A DNA stretch of 64,000 nucleotides from Brachypterus glaber. Taxonomy: Eukaryota > Arthropoda > Insecta > Coleoptera > Kateretidae. Positions within the stretch are counted from its first letter, which is position 1, and each line of letters opens with the position of its first letter. The stretch covers positions 35,429,026 to 35,493,025 of the forward strand of contig OY294048.1 in the NCBI GenBank assembly GCA_958510825.1. The letters are read 5' to 3'. The notes under the pieces are model-generated. The model saw only the letters and a program-made list of their open reading frames with translations, was not told where the DNA came from and ran no database searches. Position numbers and translations under genes: made by a program. Below, piece after piece: positions 1 through 9,200 of the stretch.

Positions 1-1
1 T

Positions 2-727
2 GGAATTACTGGAGCGTGTAGGAGGGAGGAGTTAGCTAATATCAAAATTCAAGATATTGATGATTTAGGCTCGGCACTGCTTATACGAATCCCACAAACA
101 AAAACAAATAATCCTAGGTCATTTACAATAACAGGAAAAAAATACTTAGATATGTTCAGAAAATTTGCAAGCCTAAGACCAACAAATTTTTCTGAAGAAA
201 GATTTTTTCTAGGCTATAGAAAGGGAAAATGTGTTAGGCAAGTAGTTGGAAAAAACAAATTTGGAACAATTCCACAAGAGATAGCTACTTACCTAAAATT
301 AGAAAACCCTAAAGGGTACACTGGCCATTGCTTTCGGCGAACTTCAGCCACAATACTTGTGGATGCTGGAGCAGACCTCACATCCCTCAAAAGGCATGGT
401 GGATGGAAGTCCTCCACAGTTGCCGAAGGCTATATTGCAGACTCTCTCCCGAACAAAATTGAAGTTTCAAATAAAATTTTTAATGTTTCGCCTGTAGATT
501 TTAACTATAATCTTGAGCCCTCAGACTTTACTTTGGAACCTCAACTTAATCAAGCAAGCACTTCCACTGCCTTTGAAACTGAACTACAAAGCACCACATC
601 TAGCACAGTCAGCACCTCTGTTCTAAACGCAACAAATTTAGACGTTTCAAAGCTCCAAGAAATGGATTGCCCCATTATTTTCCAAAATTGTACAAATTGT
701 ACTTTCAACATAAACAATTCTTCATAA
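2..727 (+). CDS. Crypton-like tyrosine recombinase, 3' part of the coding region
   Basis: The frame is open from the window edge (base 2) to the TAA at 725-727, 241 codons, so the N-terminal part lies outside the window. The internal Met at base 152 is not the true start. The visible part is the catalytic domain of a tyrosine recombinase: box I reads GACRREEL near bases 14-37 with its catalytic Arg, box II reads GHCFRR at 323-340 (His-x-x-Arg), HGGW is at 395-406, and the probable nucleophile Tyr is at 431-433 in EGYI. The family breaks and rejoins DNA through a covalent Tyr-DNA intermediate. In insects this domain arrangement without reverse transcriptase is typical of Crypton DNA transposons and of host genes derived from them. 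A Ser/Thr-rich tail ends in a short Cys/Asn motif (NCTNCTFNI). AATAAA follows at 787-792. The frame is undamaged here, so a domesticated gene remains possible. There is no sign of a DIRS reverse transcriptase in the visible part. Confidence 0.8.
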   Translation, partial: GITGACRREELANIKIQDIDDLGSALLIRIPQTKTNNPRSFTITGKKYLDMFRKFASLRPTNFSEERFFLGYRKGKCVRQVVGKNKFGTIPQEIATYLKLENPKGYTGHCFRRTSATILVDAGADLTSLKRHGGWKSSTVAEGYIADSLPNKIEVSNKIFNVSPVDFNYNLEPSDFTLEPQLNQASTSTAFETELQSTTSSTVSTSVLNATNLDVSKLQEMDCPIIFQNCTNCTFNINNSS

Positions 728-894
728 ACAAGAAAATACAATTTTGTAAAAAAAATACTATTTAATGTTCATTCTGTTACGGTAAAAATAAACTTTAAAA
801 ACTAAAAACATATAATTTATTAAGAACCACTTCATAAATAACAGCTGATGAAAACAATATTTTGCGCATGTCTTCCACAGAACAGCCTTCAGTC

Positions 895-1173
895 CAGGGA
901 TACCGATTTTTAATCGATTCTTTTGAAGATCGATTCTTTTGTTACAATTAGGGCCACTTGCACCAACGATATTTTAAGTTTAGACTTGGTTTAAATTGGC
1001 AGCCTACCAATCAAAACACAGCATTTTTAACTTAAACTCAATTTAGTCGAGATAATCCCAGTTTAAGAATTTTTTGAATCGATTATTTTACTTTCGATCT
1101 TTTTCATAATCGATTCTTTTTCCTTTGAATCGATCCTTAGAATCGATTCTTTTGAAAAAGATCGGCATCCCTG
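895..1173. mobile_element. hAT-type MITE with 8-bp target duplication
   Basis: The ends are imperfect inverted repeats: CAGGGATACCGAT on the left, and on the right the complement of GCAGGGATGCCGAT. Both continue into several copies of AATCGATTCTTTT. The element is flanked by a perfect 8-bp direct repeat, CTTCAGTC, at 887-894 and 1174-1181, which is the hAT target-site signature. It has no coding capacity. Internally it carries an unrelated-looking core (about 950-1060) between the two AATCGATTC-rich arms. It sits about 170 bp downstream of the recombinase gene. Confidence 0.88.
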
Positions 1174-1181
1174 CTTCAGTC

Positions 1182-1678
1182 TTCACATTTCTCATGATAT
1201 AAAAAAAACTTACGAATATTTAGCATTACAAATTAATTTGGGAATCTCTGTGATTTATTTTACAGCTAGAAAAGACTTTATAAACTCTATCAGGCATATG
1301 TCAACACTAAATACTCTCTTTAATTTTCATTTAATCAAAATGTCATTTCATAAATTCTCATTTCGTTAAAAAATTAGGTATCACATATTTTTAAGGCACA
1401 TTTTAAAGACTGTTCTCACCCTTTGGCTCCAGAATTATTCTGTATAACTATGAAAATAGCTTAATCTGAATGTATTAAATGAAATTCATATGACTCGGCA
1501 AGTTAAAAATATATTTTTTGGTAGCTCATTGCCATAGCTATTGCAGCTTCTAGCACCCAAAGGAACCGAATCCGGAGTCTAGCAATTTTAAAATAGCCTA
1601 ATTTGAATGTACTTAAAGACATATATAAAATATATCCGGGAGCAAATAATGAAATAAAAATGGTCACCGACTATAATA
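1182..1678. other. AT-rich spacer, nothing recognised
   Basis: No coding frame, repeat structure or RNA gene could be supported here. Confidence 0.5.
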
Positions 1679-1755
1679 CTGCCTTCCTAAGCTAAAAAGT
1701 CCTATCTATGTATGTTAAACATATATAGATAGGACCTTTCAACTTAGGACGGCAG
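1679..1755. repeat. 77-bp near-perfect hairpin
   Basis: Arms of about 36 bp (starting CTGCCTTCCTAAG and ending CTTAGGACGGCAG) face each other across a TTAA centre with only a few mismatches. The size and loop resemble a small-RNA precursor, but a very short MITE is at least as likely. Nothing in the sequence decides between them. Confidence 0.6.
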
Positions 1756-2100
1756 AATACCTAAAACTTTCCTCGAAGGTAAGTGTTAAAACAAAAGAAA
1801 TGTGGGACAATTTATGATTCTCTTTTTTTTTTCCAAAAAAAGGTAAGAGTGGAAAATAAAAAACTTTTGATGTCCACGTCAAAAGCCACCTTAGCACCAC
1901 CCCAATCAATTTTTAATATAACCCCCATATTTTCTAGAGTAAAAACTAAGACAATCGAATAAGTAAAAGAAAATATTAGAAACAAGACAATATGACCGCC
2001 GAAATACTTCCTTTGTTTTATTGCTCTGATAATGATAATAAAAGTCGATGAGGGCGATGCTGAGGGATCCGAACAGAAAAGGTTGGGTTTAATGTGGTAA
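1756..2100. other. spacer, nothing recognised
   Basis: AT-rich sequence with poly-T and poly-A runs and no supportable gene. Confidence 0.45.
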
Positions 2101-2221
2101 ATAATAGTAATTATATACCAAGGTAGAGAAGACATTTTTTATAGCCGAGCGCATTAAATCCCGAGCGGCGTAGCAGCAAGGGATTTAAGAGTGTGAGGCT
2201 ATATAGTCTTCTCTACCGTGG
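2101..2221. repeat. short foldback repeat, copy 1
   Basis: GGTAGAGAAGACA near 2122 and TCTTCTCTACC near 2208 form inverted ends, with ATAGCC/GGCTAT and TTAAATCCC/GGGATTTAA pairs inside. A second copy lies in opposite orientation at 42091-42225. A partial third repeat of the AGCAGCGTAGCAGCAAGGGAT segment follows at about 2232-2252. Confidence 0.7.
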
Positions 2222-2253
2222 TTAAATCCCAAGCAGCGTAGCAGCAAGGGATT

Positions 2254-2822
2254 CTATAACTATTTTTATTCAAATAATAAAATAAATTATTAACAGAAAT
2301 GATATTTCTTCAAATTTTCATAAAAATCAATAGCCTCTATCAATGGCATTTGCTCAAACGGACATTTAAAAATTTAGTTTTTTTATAATGTTTTTTTCAT
2401 AATATTTAGCTTGTATTAATTGGTAATAATTATAATTAATTATATTTAATAAATAGAAAGTTATTTAAAGCTATTTTCTTGGGTTTAATTAGTAAAAATT
2501 GCACAAAGAACTGAAACATATAAAGTGACAGAAATCAATTGTTTATAAAATTTACTCCTACTAGACAGAGAAAAAATTATTTCGGAAGAAAATTGATTTC
2601 ACAGTCTGAAAACATGATAAATAATGGTATGTTCTAAAGCTAGTAGTGAAAAATAGGGTTTGATAGGGTATTTAAAAGTCCTTTTGGTCCCACTTAAGAT
2701 GATCGAATTTATATCTTTTATGATAAGGAAAACATAGGCTGTGTAAGGAAAATATAGGTTGTGTAAAAAAATTGTAGAACACCCTGTATACAAGATCTAC
2801 CATTTATAGGATAATATCCTTT
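2254..2822. other. AT-rich spacer
   Basis: Nothing recognised apart from a local duplication of GGAAAACATAGGCTGTGTAA at about 2727-2770. Confidence 0.45.
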
Positions 2823-3072
2823 TAGGACCGGCAAGAAAAACCGGCCACACCGAAATATTTGACAAAAGCACTAAATATTCATCATTCATTCATTGTTAAT
2901 ACGGGATGCAAAGATTAGAAAGAAAAATAACCAATTAACACAATATAAGGTAATTTAGCAAAGAAAGTAACAGAAACACAAACAATACGCGTTTTTCTTA
3001 TGTTGAAAAATTGTGTGTGTGTCACTACAGGCGCGTAGATATTGGGGGTAGCCGGGTATTTACCCCCCCCCC

Positions 3073-3260
3073 CAGGGACAAAGCTCTTTTTTCGCAGGGT
3101 GTTTTTTTTTGTTTTGGTAGGGGCACCAATTTTTGTAGAAACGCTCAGGGACAAAGCTTTTTCTCGGAAAGTGTTTTTTCCTTTTGATAGGGGCGCGCCA
3201 AATGTTGTAGAAACGCTCAGGGAAGCTTTTTTTCTGAGGATGGGCACCAAATTTTGATTA
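3073..3260. repeat. minisatellite, unit about 68-70 bp, nearly three copies
   Basis: Each unit starts with CAGGGA(CA)AAGCTT, passes through a GTTTTTT run and GGGGC(A/G)CCAA, and ends GTAGAAACGCT. Copies begin near 3073, 3147 and 3218. Confidence 0.7.
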
Positions 3261-3350
3261 AAAAAAGAAGAATCCAAGAAAAAAATCCTATCTATGCGTC
3301 TGTGTTAGTATGTCCTCCATTGTCAGGATGTCCTCCTCTGTCAGTCTAAA

Positions 3351-3470
3351 TTAAATCTGTAATTTAACCTTCGTGAAGAGTTTTTGGCATAGCGGACGAC
3401 GAATATGCCTCTGGAGCTGATCCTAGATGTGCTCTATAGGATTAAGATCCGGGCTGCATGAAGGCCAGTC
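3351..3470 (-). pseudogene. Tc1-like transposase fragment (C-terminal DDE region)
   Basis: The minus-strand frame starting at 3470 reads DWPSCSPDLNPIEHI, then a stop, then DQLQRHIRRPL. This is the conserved block of Tc1 transposases that carries the third catalytic acidic residue (NPIE). The stop replaces the Trp that normally follows EHI, probably by TGG to TAG. Only about 40 codons survive and no other catalytic motif was found nearby, so it is a non-functional remnant. Confidence 0.8.
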
Positions 3471-3630
3471 TCAGCCAGGTATTCAGTTACTACTTGAAAA
3501 AAGTGTATTTTTACTTTCTTTAATTAATTTACCTAATATTCTGTTAGTTGTTAATTAAATTTATAAATATTTAGGTGTATTTGTCGAATATTTTGATGTG
3601 GCCGGCTTTTTTTCCGGTGTGTAGGTATTA

Positions 3631-5211
3631 CTACTTACAATAAATTATAACTTGAAAAATGCTAATTTTGCGAGATAAAAAGTAGAACCTAAAACCATTA
3701 AATTAGATGACTAGAAAATACAGAGTTTACATACTATTAAATACAGTATATCTAGTTTAAATTAAAAACATCTATAAAAAGTATTTGTTAAAAGTAATTT
3801 GAACAATATTTTTTATTACCCAATTGCGAAAATCAAAAATATTGAGATCCATAATTTAACGTACGTATACTTATAGTGAAGAGATATTATTTTAAAAGTT
3901 TGATTTTTTAAAATATTTTTTATTGGTATATATCAACCAATGACTACCTAACAAACAAACCAACATATTTGTGAAAATTAGCAAAGCTCATATATCTTCT
4001 TTTTTTCAAATTAGGGTAGGGATTTATTTTACAACTTAAATATAAATTTTCAATTTCACTAAAATTTGGTAGAGTATACAGACCACCAGTGGTACAGTGC
4101 TAAAACAAGGCATTATCACATGCTGAAAAATTTACAGGGATATCAAGGTGGTACACATCTCCAATTTAAACGAGACACACTGTATAACTTAAAAGACAAA
4201 TCATTGACACTGGAAATATATTTAGGGCCGGTAGGTGGATCAAATTTTGTGCCCTTGCCCAAGTTTGCGCCCCTCGGGTCAGAAGTGGATGACCTAAAAA
4301 AAGTCATCAGTCTCACAGAAGAATCAGCAACTTGTCAAAGTTAAACCAACTGCTAATATTACATCTTTTCCTGAGGGTATATTTTTTTGGGTTCGTTCTT
4401 CGATTTTATAGGGAGCCGGTTGCCTGAAGGACACTAGATTAGTTGAGTTTCTGAAACTACAGCTACAAATATTTTTAAAATATCTTTAAAAACGTATTTT
4501 TTATAGCAAACGCACCAATGGTAGTTTCATAAAAAAGTGTAGCCGCAGGAGGGACGGTTCGGGACATATATACCCCGAAACGCAGCGAACGTATTAATTT
4601 ATTCACTAGAAGTTGACAGTAATATACTAGCGTTTGGACTTTTTCGAGCCTGACCACTTCTCGAGATCTAGAAAACCACCTTTCCGCTGTGGATTACATA
4701 CATATTGGTTATTATCCTACACAAAAAATAGTATAAAAAAAGTAAAAAATAATCAAGGTGATTCAATGAGCATTCGGCAGATATTTCAAGAAATTAATAA
4801 CAAGTTGCTACCACATATAATGTACTTAAAATGCTATAAATAGATACATTATTATTAAAATACTCCATTAACCAAATTATTGTTTAATAAAATTTAATTA
4901 AATGACCCAAAATACTGAAAAACTGATTTTTTAAACTAAAAATTGAGTTAAACATTTTGCGCCATCTAATTTCTGTATTTTTTTTCCCCCGGAAAAGAAG
5001 CACTTTCCGGTCGCGAACCAGGCATTAATAGCGGATTTTAACCTTGTGTAGGATAAAAAAATATTTCTATTGCTACAAGTCGTAGATATCTGAAAACTAT
5101 CAGTTCGATTTTAATAATATGGCAATGTGTTTATTATTCTTAATGATTTATATATATATTTTTTTTCTTTAAGGCAAAACTGTAATCACTTGATATCCAA
5201 ACCTCCTATTC
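3631..5211. other. AT-rich stretch without recognised gene
   Basis: Short open frames occur (for example 4066-4344), but none has a recognisable domain, codon bias or splice context. No repeat could be assigned. Confidence 0.45.
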
Positions 5212-5644
5212 ACTAAAGTTTATTTTTTTAAGGTATAGTTATTTTAAATTTGCCGCTAAATACTCCACAAAGTCCGATTTACACTGAAGCATGTGGCTTG
5301 TTTTGAATGTCAACATAACCAAAACTTATAATTTTTGTTTACTTACTTTGTTTTTATGATGTTTTGATGTAAAAAAAGAGAATTGATAAAGCTGTTGCTA
5401 AAAACACTTTTGTATTCCTGTAGGAACAAAATTTGTTATAAAATCGCTTTTATTTCAAAAATTTAGAGGAATAAACCATTGTTTTGTTCTCGTTAATGGC
5501 ACGTCAACGTTTTACGGTTGTGTAAATTGGGTCTTGTCATTTCGCTTACGACGCATGCGTATCTTACGTTGCTATGGTAATTTCCAGATTGTTTACAAGC
5601 GGGAAGGTTTAAAATAACTATACCTTAAAAAAATAAACTTTAGT
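5212..5644. mobile_element. MITE with 33-37-bp perfect inverted ends, copy 1
   Basis: The left end begins ACTAAAGTTTATTTTTTTAA at 5212 and continues through GGTATAGTTATTTTAAA. The right end (about 5608-5644) is its exact complement. The interior has no coding capacity. A diverged, inverted relative lies at 8183-8552 inside an intron of the CPAP1 gene. Both share an internal segment near GGCTTGTTTTG and ACGGTTGTGTAAATTGG. Confidence 0.8.
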
Positions 5645-5645
5645 A

Positions 5646-5806
5646 AGGGACTGTTCAACAATTATGCCACCGCTCTAGGAGGTAGGGGGACTAGCTGAAA
5701 GTGACGGCCTATATAAAACGTTCCCATTATGTGACAAAATGGTAAAAATGCGGGGAGGGGGTCTAAAAGTACCAAAAACTCTGTGACATAATGTGTAACA
5801 ATCCCT
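5646..5806. mobile_element. short palindromic MITE
   Basis: AGGGACTGTTCAACAATTATG at the left is the imperfect complement of CATAATGTGTAACAATCCCT at the right, with a GC-rich centre (GGGGGACTAGC, GGGGAGGGGGTC). It abuts the preceding MITE almost directly. A similar centre occurs near 15930-16000. Confidence 0.6.
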
Positions 5807-6006
5807 ACTTAATTCCCATGTTTGCATAGTTAAATAGTTCTGTCACCACATGAGGGCTAAAACTTGTTGCATCCATAGATAAGATGGTTGCATCGATTTC
5901 ATTGGGTAAACCAAAGCTTAAAACTAAACTTATTATCGTTATAATAATACTTTCTGATTGCACATTGAATTATTTTTTAATATTTCCCTAAAAATAAAGA
6001 TTTAAA

Positions 6007-6217
6007 TTATTTCTTGTCTATTTCTTTGCTCTGGGTTTCTTCGTCTGTAGTTTCTTCAAGAGTGTCTTTAGGAGTTTCCGTTGTGGCGGCATTTTCTTCA
6101 TTTGTTTGGTCATCGATGTCTTGCAGTTCTTCGGATTCCTTTTCTTTGTCTTCTTCTTTACCCTTTTTCTCTTTCTTCATTTTTTCTTCCATTTCTTGGA
6201 ATTTTAAAGCCAGATAT
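6007..6217 (-). CDS. CPAP1 gene, last coding exon (charged tail)
   Basis: The acceptor TTATAG lies directly upstream of 6217. The first base completes the Lys codon split by the preceding donor, giving VDKYLALKFQEMEEK across the junction. The remainder is Lys/Glu-rich then Glu/Thr/Asp-rich, ending at a TAA at 6007-6009. The Met at 6231 seen in the raw frame lies in the intron. The antisense frame 6014-6223 is a shadow of this exon. Confidence 0.85.
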
Positions 6218-9200
6218 CTATAAGCAGACAAATAGAAAACATTAAAGAGAGTTCATACTTATTATTATATTATTCACAGCGCCAGCCTTAGAATAATATT
6301 ATACAGTGCGGTCCAAAAGTCACCCTCCCCCCTTTTAACTTTTGAACAAGTTGAGATATCGACTTCAAATTTAGAACTCTTAAATAAGACAACTTAAACT
6401 GCATATATTTGATATTTTCAGCTCTTAAAATGTGGGCAGGGGGGCATGGCGGGACACTTTTTTAAATGGAAAGGGGGGTCGTGTGATACATCATTTTAAA
6501 GCTTATAAAATTCTCTATTTAAACTAACATTTTTAAAATTTTTAAAAATTTTTTTTAAGGTTTTGATATTTCAATTTTTTGTGCTAAAACATTCGATTTT
6601 TTAAGTTTTTTTTTATAAATTTTTATTTATGTCAACTAAAATTAGTTTAAAAGTATAATTAACATTTTTTATGATGAAATTAGGCATTTTTAAAAAATTA
6701 TTTGTTTTTTTTTAGAGGAATTTTGATATGAATACCCATTTTCAACGCCATTTTAAACCCAATTTTTTTAAATTTAAAAATATGGAGTTAAATAGAGAAT
6801 TTTATAAGCTTTAAAATGATGTATTACACGTCCCCCTTTCCATTTAAAAAAATGTGCCCCCATGCCCCCTGCCTACATTTTAGGAGCTGAAAGTATTAAA
6901 TATATGCTAAAAGATAGTTTAAGTTGTCTTATTTAAAATTTCCAAATTTAAAGTCGATATCTCAACTGGTTCAAAAGTTAAGAGGAGGGGGTGACTTTTG
7001 GACCGCTCTGTATAATATAATCTTTGGGTAAAATTATAGGTATTTCGTATTTTGAATGCAAATAACTCAAAATTGGGTTTTCCTGGCAGGAATTTGATAA
7101 GGATAACAAGATATAGGGCAATTTTAAGCAGTTCTCTACCTACAGGGCGATCAGTAACTGTCATGCCAAAATTTGAGAGGTGATTCTACATCCAAAAATA
7201 TGAAAAAAAAATCTATTCCGGAAATGAGCCCTAAGGGAGCTATGACCCTTCGAAGATAACGTATTGAATGGGGAACAAAAAATAGCATCAATAAAATTTT
7301 AATGCTGCAGGGTGATTCTTCATTTAAAACTGAGCAAAAAAGTATTATTCACCAAAACACCTAAATTTAATATTAAAGGAGTAATAGCCTTTTAAAAAGT
7401 AACGTTTTTGGTGGCACAAAATGTTACTTCCTCTTAATTGCATTTTTATTTGAAAACAGTTGCTCCTATATTACATTTTTTATGTATTTTTACTCAAGGA
7501 ATCCATATTTTTTACAAATAATCCAAAAAAAGGACACATAAAAAAGTTTGGGGCAAAAATGTGTTAAGCGTAATACATTTTTCCGTCTAGGGATGCCTCT
7601 GGATAAATTAAAAAAAAAATAACATAAACTTATTTCCCTTATTAATACTAGTATACATGCAAAAGCTCGTCGCTCTAGCTTAAAGGGTACCAGAGTTATT
7701 GATTAAAAACCTTATTTTTAATACAATTTTAAAGGGGCGTAGCTCCCCTAGGACTCATTTGCGGACCAACCTTTTTTTGATATTTTTGTATGCAGGATCA
7801 CCTCTTAAATTTTGGCATGCCAGTTATTGATCACCCTGTATTCCTTTAAATTTTAATATCACCTTATAAGTTAACTTACTTGTCTACTAATGGGCCACTG
7901 TAATCTTCTGGGAATTTTGGTGATAGCGGCAATATGTATTTATATAATCGCTCGTTAAGCACATAAAGCTGAGCTGTAGATGCGCATTTTACGTTGTACC
8001 ACCAGTCGCAAGTTAAGGCTACTTGACTGAAAATGGTACCATTTGGGCATAGAAAAGATGCTTGACCTCCGTTTAAATCGCAGTAATGCCACACCTAAAA
8101 AGAAAAACGTGAATTAGTTAATAAAGATCTGCTGTCTTTTATTATTTGAGATTTGAAAAAGGCATTCCATTGATATCGCAACTATAGTATTTCCAAGAAA
8201 GGTATATATTTTTTTAACCTTCCCGCTGGTAAACAATCTTTAAGTTACTATAGCAACACAAGGTGCGCAATGCGCATTGAGCATGCCTTGTAAGCCAGTT
8301 GGAAAGGTCCAATTTACACAACCGTAAAAAAGTTGACATTTGCCATTATTAACCATTTTATAAGCAAATTTTGTTTCTACGGGAATAATTTTTAAACTTT
8401 TTGGATCATACAGAATCATTGATATATAGATTACTACTAGAGGTACAGAATATAAAATATTGGCTTGGTTATGTTTACAAAACAAGCCAAATGCTTTGTG
8501 ACGTATTTAGCGCAAAATTTAAAAAAATATATAGCATATTTGGAAATACTATAAAAAGTCCATTACTGATTATCACTAAAAAAAATACTCTTCTAATTAA
8601 TTAATTTTTACTAGGGATTGGTTTTGAAATACCAACTCTATACATTCTTTGAGTACTTTGGTCTAAATGGGTAAATACAGGTCCGGGACGAATGTCCAGA
8701 GCCGACTTTAAATAATATTATTGTTTTACCTGGCAGTTTGTGTCTGGATCCCCAAAGAACCCTTTATATCTCTGCGTCTTACAATTGAAATTCGTCTTGG
8801 GGATTGTGGACAAGGCCGGATAGTCGATCCCTGGCTTGCCCGGAGTTCCACCTTCAACAGTATCAAGGGGATACGATTGCGACCCGTCATCATGGTCACC
8901 TTCTATTGGTAAAGAGTACTCGTCGTCTAGATCGTCAGCGGCAATAATAGGTTTATGCGATTTTTGCTGTTTCCTCAATTCACCGAGAATTTTCACTAAG
9001 GTTTTGATACTGTTGTCTATATTATCGGAGGTTATGGTATGAGGTAGTGTGTTGCTGTCTTGTAGGTGTTTTAATATACTGTTTAAGTTGTTCGAGTTTT
9101 CGGTTACTGGTTCTGGCTTGTATTCGATCCTCTGAGGATGGAACTCTTCGTATTTGTGTGCATCTTGTTCATTCCCTTGATTTTGAGGATATTTTAAAGT

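Larger units (their letters stand above)
2823..3627. mobile_element. decayed Tc1/mariner-like element with inverted ends
   Basis: The left end (about 2826-2885, with ACCGGCCACACC then AAATATTTGACAAA) matches the complement of the right end (about 3560-3627, with GATGTGGCCGGC) as an imperfect inverted repeat of about 55 bp. The interior contains a Tc1-like transposase relic on the minus strand (3351-3470) and a separate 70-bp tandem repeat (3073-3260). The presence of both ends plus a transposase fragment supports an old Tc1-superfamily insertion. The exact ends are uncertain. Confidence 0.55.

Noticed and set aside
4066..4344. 92-codon open frame
   Set aside because: No recognisable domain or homologue pattern and no neighbouring exon with matching splice sites.
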